The translations under genes were made by a program, and so were the position numbers. Source: Streptomyces peucetius (GTDB taxonomy: Bacteria; Actinomycetota; Actinomycetes; Streptomycetales; Streptomycetaceae). Taken from it: a stretch of 64,000 nucleotides of DNA. The notes below the pieces were generated by a model that worked only from the letters and a program-made list of their open reading frames with translations, had not been told where the DNA came from and ran no database searches. Below are positions 9,101-17,346 of the stretch, piece after piece. The stretch is taken from the NCBI RefSeq assembly GCF_025854275.1, contig NZ_CP107567.1, forward strand, positions 6,262,001 through 6,326,000, read 5' to 3'. How positions within the stretch are numbered: position 1 is the first letter of the stretch; the number at the start of each line of letters is the position of its first letter.

Positions 9101-12100
9101 TCCTCACCTACCGATGGGCGCTGCCCGACGGCACGGACGTCACGAACGGCGGCAACCAGATCCACACCGCCCTGCCCCACGACGTCGCCCCCGGCGACTC
9201 GGTCACTCTCCAGGCACGGGTGCAGACGCCGATCAACTCGGACTCCGGCAACAAGCGCACCGACTACGCGCTGACCTGGGACGTCTTCGACAAGACGGCC
9301 GGCACCTGGACATCGGGCACGACGGGCATCCCCGGGCTGAAGCAGAACGTGGCCGTCGAGGACCCCACCTCCGACCAGCTCGGCCTGGAGAAGTTCTACT
9401 CCTACACCGGCAAGAACACCGGTGCCGGCTCCAGCCTGATGAACAGCACGGCGGCGGGAAACAGCGTCTGGCAGTACAACGCGTTCTCCAACCCGGGCCG
9501 CGGCCTCAACACGTTCGTCCGGTTCGCCTACAACTCCCTGGACACCAGCGACACCGTCCTCGGGCACGGCTGGTCGGCACAGGTCTCGGGTCCCATCCGG
9601 CTGGGTGCGCCGCTGGACTTCCACCCGAACCCGCGCCCGACGGAGATCCGCCTGCCGGACGGCGACGGCACCACGCACGTCTTCCGCAAGCAGGACGACG
9701 GATCGTGGAAGGCCCCCGCGGGCGTCCACTACAAGCTCAACGCGAAGCCGGGCCTGGACTGCACCCCTGCCAAGGACCCGGTGCCCGACGCCTGGACGCT
9801 GACCCGCCCCGACGGAACGCGGTTCCTGTTCGGCTGTGACGGCTACATGACGTCGGCGGTCGACAAGAACGGCAACACGCAGACGTTCACGTACGAGGAG
9901 CGCAAGTCCAACAACAAGCCGACGAAGTTCCTCGCCTACGTCACCGACCCGGCCGGCCGGCAGTCGCTGACGGTGGACTACTACGGCAAGGGCGACACCA
10001 CCTCCCCGAAGATCGTCGACCACGTCAGGTCGATGACGGACATCTCGGGGCGGAAGCTGACCTTCGAGTACTCCGACAAGGGCCTGCTGACCAAGCTCAC
10101 CGACGGCGCGGGTTCCGCCCAGCCCAAGGTGTTCTCCTTCACCTACGACGCCACCCAGGGCAACAAGAACGTCAAGCTGGTCGAGGTCACCGACCCGCGC
10201 GGCAACGCCACCGGCCTGGCGTACTACTACCCGAAGGAGGGCGACGACCCGAAGTACCACTGGTGGACGCAGACCATCACCGACCGGCTCGGCGGCAGCA
10301 CCGGCTTCGCTTACGCCGCCGACACGGCCACGCCCGAGTTCACCAGGACGAAGGTCACCGACGCCGAGAACCGCGCCACGACCTATGTGACGGACGACTT
10401 CGGCCGGCCGGTGGAGACGGTCAACGCCAAGTCACAGACGACCAGGCTGACATGGGACGCGGACAACAACGTCACCTACCTCGAGGAGGCCAACGGCGCG
10501 ACGACCGCGTACTGCTACGACCAGCGGACCGGCTACCCGCTGTGGAAGCGTGACGCCGAGCACAACAAAGCCGGTGTCCCGCCGCAGAGCGACTGCGCCC
10601 CGGGCGTGTATCCGGCCAACGCACAGAAGTACGAGTACCGGACACGTCTGGACGGCTACTCGGCCGACATCCACCGCAAGACGTCCCCGCAGGGCCGAAC
10701 CTGGGAGTTCGGCTACGACGACTTCGGCAACCTCGTCTCGGTCACCGACCCCAAGGGCGTCGCCTCGCCCGACGCGGACGACTACACCACGCGGTACGAG
10801 TACGACGCCCACGGCCTGCTGGCCAAGGTGATCGACGCGCGGGGCAACCCGACCGTCAACGCCGGCTTCGGACCGACGGGTTTCCCGGCTGAGATCACCG
10901 ACGCCCTCGGCAACACCACGTCGTTCGAGTACGACGAGCGCGGCCAGGTCACCCAGGTCACCGACGCGCTGGACAAGAAGACCACGCAGACGTACGACAC
11001 CTACGGACGTCCGCTGGTCAACTCGGTGCCCAAGGACCAGAACGCGGACGAGCTGATCACCACTCCGGCACCCGTCTACGACGCCAACGACAACGTCACC
11101 CGGGCGACCGCCCCGAGCGGTGCGGTCTCGACCGCCGTGTACGACGCCGCGGACCAGCTCACATCGGCGACCGCCCCGAGGGACTCGGAGACCGCGCCGG
11201 AGCGCACCACGACGTACACCTATGACAAGGCCGGTCATCTGCGCTCGACCACGGAGCCCAAGGGCACCGCGACGACCGCCGATCCCGACGACTTCGTCAC
11301 CACCAACAACTACGACGAGATCTACCAGCTGACGTCCGTGGTCAACGCGGAGGGCGACCGGATCTCGTACGAGTACGACGAGGTCGGCAACCTGGTCACG
11401 GTCGTCGACCCGAAGAAGAACGCGACCGCCGACACCACCGACTACTCCGCCAAGAACGCCTACGACCTCAACCACCGGATCGTCCGGATGACGGACGCGC
11501 TCGGCAACACGACCCGGCGCGCGTACGACAAGGACTCGCTCGTCGTCTCCGCCACCGACGCGGACGGCAACACCACCGAGATCAGCTACGACGAGCGGGG
11601 CAAGCGGACCGAGACCAAGGTGCCCCACAAGGGCGCCGACGGCGACATCACCTACCGCACGACCCGCTTCGAGTACGACGAGGTGGGCAACGCCACCCGG
11701 GTCGTCACACCGCGGGGCACGGCCACCGCGGAGCCCGGCGACTTCGCGTCGCGGACCGAGTACGACGCCCTGAACCGCCCGGTCAAACAGTTCCAGCCGT
11801 ACGACCCGGCCGACAGCCGCTACAACAGCCCGAACGTCTACACCCAGACCTTCTACGACGAGGTCGGCAGGGTCGAGCGGACGTCGCTGCCCCCGTCCGA
11901 GGGCCAGACCGTCCGCAACGACACGGTCTTCACCTACTTCGACAACGGGTGGGCCAAGTCGTCGACCGACCCGTGGGACATCGTCACCACCTACGACTAC
12001 AACGACCTCGGCCAGCAGACCTCGCGGACGCTGACCTCCGCGGGGGGTTCCACCAGCCGCACCATGGGCTGGGAGTACTTCCCGAACGGCAAGTTGAAGG

Positions 12101-14808
12101 AGAAGACGGACGACGGCGTGCCGGTGGGCAGCGCGGTCCCGCTCGTCGACAACTCCGACGTCCAGCACACCTCCGCCACCGGCACCTGGACCAAACAGAG
12201 CGCCGCGGGCGAGCAGGGCTACGACCATCAGGTCCACGCGGCGGGGAGCGGGACGGACGCGTTCACCTGGACGCTGAACATCCCCAAGGACGGCACGTAC
12301 ACCGCCTATGTGAAGTTCCCGCAGGTCTCCGGAGCCGCGACGGCCGCGAAGTACAAGGTCACCCACGCTGCCGGGACCACCGAGAAGACCGTCGACCAGA
12401 CGGCCGGCGCGGGCACCTGGGTGTCCCTGGGCACGTACGAGTTCACCCAGGGCAACGAGGCCGGGCTGGAGCTCTTCCAGAACGGCAGCGGCGCGGTCGT
12501 GGCCGACGGCGTCAAGCTGGTCCGGGACACCTCCGGTGACACGGACACGGAGCAGCACCGCTTCCGGTACGCCTACGACCTCAACGGCAACCTGTCCTCG
12601 ATCGACGACCTCTCGTCCGGTGCGAAGATCGACGCCTACACCATCGGTTACACGGAGCTCAACGAGGTCCAGAAGATCACCGAGGCCCTGGCGGGCCAGG
12701 AGAAGAAGACCACCTCCTACGCGTACGACGCCAACGGCAAGCCGGAGTCGATCACGCATCCCGACCAGTTCTCCAAGTACACCTACGACCTGCGGGACCT
12801 GGTGAAGACCGTCTCGGTGGGCACCTCGCCCACCGATCCCGCACCGAAGGTGTCGTCGTACACCTACACCTCGCGGGGGCAGGTGAAGCGCGAGGTCAAG
12901 GACAACGGGAACACCGTCGACACCACGTACTTCCGCGACGGCACGATCGAGAGCACCACGGAGAAGAAGGCCGACGGCACCCTCGTCGCCTCGCACACCT
13001 ACGCGTACGACGCCAACGGCAACAAGGCGCAGGACGCGGCGAAGAAGATGAACGCCGACGACCACTCGGCGTACCTCTCCTCGACCACCGACTACACCTA
13101 CGACCCGGTCGACCGGATCGCCAAGTCGGTGAAGACCGGCAACGGCGCGACCACGGAGACGTACGTCCACGACGACAACGCCAACGTCATCAGCCAGACG
13201 GTCCAGGACACCACCACCACGTTCGGCTACGACCGCAACCGGCTGCTGACCTCGACGACGGCAGGAGCGACGTCCTCGTTCAACTACGACCCGTTCGGCC
13301 GCCAGGAGTCGGTCAGCAAGAACGGGCAGATCGTTTCGCGGAGCGTGTACGACGGCTTCGACCATGTCGTCGAGTCCCAGCAGATGGGCCCCGACGGCGC
13401 GATGGAGTCCACCACGTACGCCTTCGACCCGCTGGACCGCACCACGTCGAAGACCGTCGACGGCAAGACGACGGACTACCGCTACCTGGGGCTGTCGAGC
13501 GAGGTGCTGACCGAAGAGGTCGCCGGCAAGCTGACCAAGTCCTACCAGTACAGCCCCTGGGGTCAGCGGCTCTCCCAGATCAAGCACAACGAGGACGGCA
13601 CGACCGAGGACGGCACGTACGGCTACAACAGCCACACCGACGTCGAGACCGTGACCGACGACGCGGGCAACACCAAGGCCACGTACGGCTACACGGCCTA
13701 CGGTGCCGCGGACGAGTCCGAGTTCACCGGCATCGACAAGCCCGACCCGGCCGATCCCACGAAGGAGGAGTACAACTCCTACCGCTACAACGCCAAGCGG
13801 TGGGACGCCCAGTCCGGCACCTACGACATGGGCTTCCGCGACTACGACCCGGGGCTGAACCGCTTCACGACCCGGGACATGTACAACGGCGCCCTCGCCG
13901 ACATGGGCCTCGGCACCGACCCGTACACGGGCAACCGGTACGCCTTCACCGGCGGCAACCCGATCTCCAACGTCGAGATCGACGGCCACTTCGCCATAGC
14001 GGCCGCGCTGGGCCTGGGCGCGGTGGCCGCCGCGCTGACGGTGGTCGCCGCGGTCGTGGTGGTGGCGGTGGTCGTCCTCGCGGTGGCCGTCGTCGTCGAG
14101 AAGGCCGTGGAGGAGATCCAGGAGGCGACTGAGGAGGCCGACGACACGCCGGCGCCGGACCCCAAGCCCACCCCGCGGCCGGTCCCCAAGCCGGAGCCCG
14201 ACGGGGAGGACAAGAAGGTCGACTGCGGTGAGGGATGGGTCGAGCACGGCGACCTGGACTCCGCCAACGGCAACCGGGCCACGGGCGTGACGGCCTGCCT
14301 GACCCCGGAGTACCTGGCGAACAACCCGGGCACCAAGACCGACACCTCGGTGGTCACCCCGCCGGGATACCGGTGGGCGCAGCGGGCGGCCGGCCACTTC
14401 GGGGCCAGGCCGGTGCAGGAGAACATCAACGCCTGCCACCTCCTCGGCAAGCAGCTGAGCGGGTCCGGCACCGACCCGAAGAACCTGGCCACCTGCGCCC
14501 GGGGGGCCAACGCCGCCCAGGAGGGGTCGACCCAGGGCGCGAACAACATGAGCACCTACGAGGCACGGGTCAGGGCGGCCGTCGACGCGGGCCAGCACGT
14601 GCTGTACACGGTGACACCCGAGTACAGCGGCAGCAGGACGGTGCCCACCGGATTCCACATCTCCGCCTATGGTACGAACCCCGACGGTTCCACGGGCCTG
14701 AGGATCACGGACGTCTTCGTGCCCAACACCCTGAAGACAGGGCAGAACCTCGGAATGCTCAACGCTCCCGGAACAGGAGCCCCGGTTCCCACCGGGGGGA
14801 CACCGTGA
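6145..14808 (+). CDS. Secreted RHS/YD-repeat polymorphic toxin, EndoNS_2-like nuclease tip
   Basis: A 2,887-residue polymorphic toxin. A Sec signal peptide spans about residues 1-29 (ends QVAYAA). A first DNRLRE domain (about 320-640) is interrupted by a golvesin/CBM-like beta-sandwich (about 432-565). Next come a fibronectin-like segment, a second DNRLRE domain (about 757-944), an Ig-like linker, and a long YD-repeat shell (about 1230-2600). A second golvesin-like domain (about 2002-2129) sits inside the shell. The RHS core signature (about 2546-2615, DPYTGNRYAFTGGNP) precedes a hydrophobic stretch (2617-2656) and a Pro-rich linker. The tip (about 2692-2882) looks like an EndoNS_2 nuclease with likely catalytic His2765 (CHLLGKQ) and Asn2780 (DPKNLATC). 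GTG 6145 was chosen because it follows GAGGGAGGG and gives the signal peptide. Confidence 0.85.
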   Translation: MKVRLGRAIACLVVSAVASTMLPQVAYAAPVSDSDGEGVLDTVAGWFSDEDGNGDTGPDEPSTGGTETLPSREELPKGEAAPKAKRVAELTGRRTANQRFWKLSDGRVQAEVSAVPTSYRAGKSWKAIDPTVRASEAAGFDFANTTNTATSRFGSDADRLLRFEAGDGHAVTLGLEGAGRLTPVAEGNTVTYKDAVAGADLSYEVGPGRVKENIVLTERPDGPVSFTFTLDADGLTPKAAKDGSVRFYGEAADPVLVIPAAFMTDAGKDESSPYGTRYSTAVEQRLTKAGKDWKLTLVPDAKWLAASERQYPVTVDPTIAIAPTPSTAQDVMISSDGPADNYDESWRLSVGNTSSGASRALVKFPLNGIPTGTKVDSADLRLYYDQTHTTNDNEVRLEAHRATQAWTESTATWNSANGITGELSGTAVVVDDGDTGRTAASGAWPASGNTAFTQYAVNQDYLYNKDSVAGDTYTWQPSLPEDGTYQVEAHYVPAFDRATAAPYTVTYDGGSKTYTVDQRAGSAGVWKTLGSHPFEAGTLGKVVLGDGSGSTSTAVIADAVRFTKGGVVTKKPGELNTWHSFPVTKTVQSWVDGTNANHGFVVKAGDESADGPKGGPRYEGSEYAYMGETVNYPRLVLTFGRQGVDLAAPTTVRATGAELDWSAYQDQDPVATGDDIVEYQVHRSVFQSFTPSASTLVSPVAPDTTAFTDTTAVPTRADDADPFGRAYYYMVAVKTRDGEVISAPTQLVRLPKAGRITKVLFASADTTVSSARPTATHDVIDDGGPQTWLSVGNNSSTYGNTRALLRFPALGVPSTARVLDANVRLWGTQTTKTADGAVYELRPLTRDFDEAATWEKADATTGWTTRGGDVGAAIADSGSMSNDPSRHDWNVTSLAQSWVADPASQKGLALKTADETASQERTLFLSSEGAEQRLRPKFVITYIDSTTESTYYAPQTPARMTPNTTYTVDLTLTNTTTATWTAADKVLTYRWALPDGTDVTNGGNQIHTALPHDVAPGDSVTLQARVQTPINSDSGNKRTDYALTWDVFDKTAGTWTSGTTGIPGLKQNVAVEDPTSDQLGLEKFYSYTGKNTGAGSSLMNSTAAGNSVWQYNAFSNPGRGLNTFVRFAYNSLDTSDTVLGHGWSAQVSGPIRLGAPLDFHPNPRPTEIRLPDGDGTTHVFRKQDDGSWKAPAGVHYKLNAKPGLDCTPAKDPVPDAWTLTRPDGTRFLFGCDGYMTSAVDKNGNTQTFTYEERKSNNKPTKFLAYVTDPAGRQSLTVDYYGKGDTTSPKIVDHVRSMTDISGRKLTFEYSDKGLLTKLTDGAGSAQPKVFSFTYDATQGNKNVKLVEVTDPRGNATGLAYYYPKEGDDPKYHWWTQTITDRLGGSTGFAYAADTATPEFTRTKVTDAENRATTYVTDDFGRPVETVNAKSQTTRLTWDADNNVTYLEEANGATTAYCYDQRTGYPLWKRDAEHNKAGVPPQSDCAPGVYPANAQKYEYRTRLDGYSADIHRKTSPQGRTWEFGYDDFGNLVSVTDPKGVASPDADDYTTRYEYDAHGLLAKVIDARGNPTVNAGFGPTGFPAEITDALGNTTSFEYDERGQVTQVTDALDKKTTQTYDTYGRPLVNSVPKDQNADELITTPAPVYDANDNVTRATAPSGAVSTAVYDAADQLTSATAPRDSETAPERTTTYTYDKAGHLRSTTEPKGTATTADPDDFVTTNNYDEIYQLTSVVNAEGDRISYEYDEVGNLVTVVDPKKNATADTTDYSAKNAYDLNHRIVRMTDALGNTTRRAYDKDSLVVSATDADGNTTEISYDERGKRTETKVPHKGADGDITYRTTRFEYDEVGNATRVVTPRGTATAEPGDFASRTEYDALNRPVKQFQPYDPADSRYNSPNVYTQTFYDEVGRVERTSLPPSEGQTVRNDTVFTYFDNGWAKSSTDPWDIVTTYDYNDLGQQTSRTLTSAGGSTSRTMGWEYFPNGKLKEKTDDGVPVGSAVPLVDNSDVQHTSATGTWTKQSAAGEQGYDHQVHAAGSGTDAFTWTLNIPKDGTYTAYVKFPQVSGAATAAKYKVTHAAGTTEKTVDQTAGAGTWVSLGTYEFTQGNEAGLELFQNGSGAVVADGVKLVRDTSGDTDTEQHRFRYAYDLNGNLSSIDDLSSGAKIDAYTIGYTELNEVQKITEALAGQEKKTTSYAYDANGKPESITHPDQFSKYTYDLRDLVKTVSVGTSPTDPAPKVSSYTYTSRGQVKREVKDNGNTVDTTYFRDGTIESTTEKKADGTLVASHTYAYDANGNKAQDAAKKMNADDHSAYLSSTTDYTYDPVDRIAKSVKTGNGATTETYVHDDNANVISQTVQDTTTTFGYDRNRLLTSTTAGATSSFNYDPFGRQESVSKNGQIVSRSVYDGFDHVVESQQMGPDGAMESTTYAFDPLDRTTSKTVDGKTTDYRYLGLSSEVLTEEVAGKLTKSYQYSPWGQRLSQIKHNEDGTTEDGTYGYNSHTDVETVTDDAGNTKATYGYTAYGAADESEFTGIDKPDPADPTKEEYNSYRYNAKRWDAQSGTYDMGFRDYDPGLNRFTTRDMYNGALADMGLGTDPYTGNRYAFTGGNPISNVEIDGHFAIAAALGLGAVAAALTVVAAVVVVAVVVLAVAVVVEKAVEEIQEATEEADDTPAPDPKPTPRPVPKPEPDGEDKKVDCGEGWVEHGDLDSANGNRATGVTACLTPEYLANNPGTKTDTSVVTPPGYRWAQRAAGHFGARPVQENINACHLLGKQLSGSGTDPKNLATCARGANAAQEGSTQGANNMSTYEARVRAAVDAGQHVLYTVTPEYSGSRTVPTGFHISAYGTNPDGSTGLRITDVFVPNTLKTGQNLGMLNAPGTGAPVPTGGTP

Positions 14809-14833
14809 CGCGGCGACCGGAGAAGGAGAACAG

Positions 14834-15445
14834 GTGACCGAGACGCCCGGAATGCAGACGCTCCGGCAGCTCATGCCACCCACGGCCGAGAGTGACACCC
14901 AGGTCGACTGGGCACTCCTCGGCGAGTCCTGGGGCAAGGAGTTCCCCGGCGACCACCGGCAGTTCATCGAGCTGTACGGGGCCGGGAACATGGGGAACTA
15001 CCTCAGCATCGTGCGGCCCGAACCCAAGGGCGCCCAACCGGAGTCCGGCGGGATGCTCGAGGAGACGGTGAACGCCGTGAACGCCTGGGACAGGGAGCAG
15101 AAGGCCCCCGGCCTGGAGGGGGCGTCACCGGAGCTGATCGCCTGGGGGGTGGACGGCAGTTCGGACCTCCTGTGCTGGGACGCCTCCGGCGGTGACCCCG
15201 ACCGGTGGCCCGTCCTGGTGTTCAACCGGGACGACGCCCTGTGGCGGCGCTACGACTGCGGGATGACCGAGTTCCTCGTGCGCGTGCTGCGGGCGGACTT
15301 CGACGAATGTCCCCTGGGGGATCTCTCCCTGTGGGGCAAGGAGTCCGCGGTCTTCCTGAACGAGCGTGAGTACGACCGCCTGCTGGAGCAAGGACTGGAC
15401 CCGTGGACGGGTGAACCCGACCCGTTCGCCGGCATGTTCGACTGA
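14834..15445 (+). CDS. SUKH (SMI1/KNR4) family immunity protein
   Basis: A 203-residue cytoplasmic protein of the SUKH immunity superfamily. Diagnostic features are an N-terminal WALLGESWGKEFPGDHRQFIELYG block, LSIVRPEP, DRWPVLVFNRDD, and an FLVRVLRADFDECP helix near the C-terminus. It starts 25 bp after the toxin stop, with AGAAGGAGAA before GTG 14834, so toxin and immunity are co-translated from one transcript. Family knowledge predicts that it binds and inhibits the nuclease tip of the RHS protein to protect the producer and kin. A relic of the same family lies at 24406-24760. Confidence 0.85.
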   Translation: MTETPGMQTLRQLMPPTAESDTQVDWALLGESWGKEFPGDHRQFIELYGAGNMGNYLSIVRPEPKGAQPESGGMLEETVNAVNAWDREQKAPGLEGASPELIAWGVDGSSDLLCWDASGGDPDRWPVLVFNRDDALWRRYDCGMTEFLVRVLRADFDECPLGDLSLWGKESAVFLNEREYDRLLEQGLDPWTGEPDPFAGMFD

Positions 15446-15463
15446 CCGGCCGGTCCGGAAGAG

Positions 15464-15493
15464 GGTGCCCGGGGCCTCGCGGTCCCGGGCACC
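15464..15493. terminator. Hairpin terminator between convergent genes
   Basis: A perfect 10-bp stem (GGTGCCCGGG at 15464-15473, CCCGGGCACC at 15484-15493) with a 10-nt loop, followed by GTCGTTT. It lies between the immunity gene and the convergent broken gene, so it may act in both directions. Confidence 0.65.
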
Positions 15494-15507
15494 GTCGTTT
15501 CCGCCGG

Positions 15508-16496
15508 TCAGGTCACGGTCCACAGATAGGTGACCGTCACCCACCCGTTGTCGTTCAGACCGACGTAGTGGGAGGTGCCGTCGGCCAGGTCGATGCCCGC
15601 CGGGTTGAGGACCCGCCGGGCGAAGCCGTCGAGCCCGTCGTTGTAGCCGCTCTCGTACGCGGCCTGGGACGCGGGCAGACCCTGCGGAAGGTCCTTGAAC
15701 ATCTCCCGCACGAAGGACGGGTTCCAGTGTTCGTCGTGGATGTTCCACGGGCCGACGTCCCACACCGGCGCCGTCTCGCACCGGGCCGGCCCGGCCCGCA
15801 CACCCGTACGGAGTACTCGGCGCTCCCCTTCGGGTACAGGCCGCGCCGTGAGGGCAGCGCGACGAAATGGTCGTCCGGGCGGATGACGTGCCCGTTGGCG
15901 GTGGTGTGGCCGACCAGGTCCTCGCGGGTGGCGAAGACACAGGCGGTGAACGGTGCGGCAGCCTTCGGCGCGGGCGGGGCCCCGCCCGCGCCGAAGGCGG
16001 TGAGCCGCAGGCGGGAGACGGCGGGGCCCGTCCCGTCCGGACCGGTCCGGAGGACCACCCGCGCCTGTACCTCCATGACCGTGCGCGGCAGTTCGGCCGG
16101 GGCGCCGGGCGACGCCTCGCACCACTCGGTCCAGCGGCGGCTCCCGTCCCGGCCGCGGACGTCGATCAGCACCTGCGCCCCGGGCGGCACGTGTGCCACC
16201 ACCTCGGCGGCGACCCGGTCGACCCCGTTCGCCAGACGCCGCACCGGCAGCACGGTGGACCCCTGACCACGGCCGGTGCCGGCGGAGGCGCCGGCGAGGC
16301 CCGTGTCGCGGATCCGCAGGGCGCCGCCAAAGTGGTGGACGACTGCGTCGTCGTCCGGGGCCACGCCGTCCCGGCCGTCGCCCAGATCCACGCTCCAGGT
16401 GACGCTGTCGCGCGCGGCAGCCGATGGCACCGGCGCGTCGGCCGAGGCGGCGCCGGTGCCCGGCACCGGCCCGGCGAGCGCCAGCAGCGCCACCAC
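15508..16496 (-). pseudogene. Frameshifted secreted hypothetical protein
   Basis: Two frames together make one protein. The N-terminal frame (from GTG 16496) has a hydrophobic export-like start, a beta-rich body, and runs to SAEYSVRVCGP. The C-terminal frame (ending at 15508) continues ARCETAPVWDVGPWN through a conserved-looking tail ending VTVTYLWTVT. The break sits at about 15781-15803, where a GGCCG unit appears once too often; removing 5 nt rejoins the frames. The N-region of the signal peptide is also odd: no start codon lies upstream of 16496 in frame, and a G-rich run there could hide a second shift. The function is unknown. It could also be an assembly error. Confidence 0.6.
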
Positions 16497-16684
16497 GCCG
16501 ACGGCCGACCGCCGCAGCGCCGAGCCGCGGCCGGTGCCCCTCCTCCCCTCCCGCGCAGAGGCCCGTACCCCTCCGTCGTGTCGTGCGTCGGCTTGTCACC
16601 CTCTTGTCTTCGGGCGGGCCGGCCGCGAGGACGAGGCGGACGGCTGAGGAACTCGGCCGTCGGAGTGATCACACCGGAGCGGTC

Positions 16685-17137
16685 TCAGTCCCCGGTACCG
16701 AGGAATTCCAGCAGCCCGGCGGGCGTGTCCAGGGGGACGAGGTGACCGGCGCCCGGGACGATGCGCAGCCGGGCGCCGGGAATCACCGACGCCGGCTCGT
16801 GGCCCCTGGCCAAGGGGATCCATGTGTCCTGCTCGCCCCAGCACATGGTGACGGGCATCGTGATCCCCTGGTACAGCCCCTGGATCTCGTCCGTGCAGCG
16901 CTGGTCGGCCTGGGCGATCTGGCGGTGGAACGCCGCTTGTCCCGTCGCGTCGGACCACGGGCGCACCAGCGCGTCCTTGGGTCGCCGGGCGGAGCCCCTG
17001 ATGGCTGGCCGAGCCGATGTACTCCCGGACCAGCGCACGGTGCAGGGCCGGCGGCAGCTGCTCGAAGACCTGCGCGTTCGCGCCCACCAGCCACGTTGCT
17101 CTCCCCTTCTCCGTGACGACGGTCTCCGTGACCGGAG
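16685..17137 (-). pseudogene. Truncated alpha/beta hydrolase remnant
   Basis: Only the C-terminal half of an alpha/beta-fold hydrolase is left, split over two frames. The upstream part reads QVFEQLPPALHRALVREYIG. After a shift near 17000 the rest reads IAQADQRCTDEIQGLYQG, then MPVTMCWGEQDTWIP (the acid-residue region), and ends in VPGAGHLVPLDTPAGL, which carries the catalytic His. The oxyanion loop and the GxSxG nucleophile elbow are missing. It has no plausible start and is therefore non-functional. Confidence 0.7.
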
Positions 17138-17346
17138 GCGCCCTCGCAAGGCCGTGGGCGCCTCGGTCACCGTATGTGCGCCCGGTCCCCGGGCCCCGGG
17201 GGAGCGGGCGGCGCCCCCGGTCTTTGGGGGACGGTCGCGTACCGGGGCGGCGTCGCGTTCCGTACCGCTGGTAGGGGCCGCCGGGGAGTGGGAGCCTGAA
17301 GAGGAAGCCGTCTGCCCGACGAGACTCGTGAGACTCGGGAGGGCCC

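Noticed and set aside
10432..14991. Open frame of more than 1,500 codons antisense to the RHS gene
   Set aside because: It is a compositional shadow: Arg/Val/Gly-rich, no recognisable domain, and exactly opposite YD-repeat codons with strong third-position GC bias.
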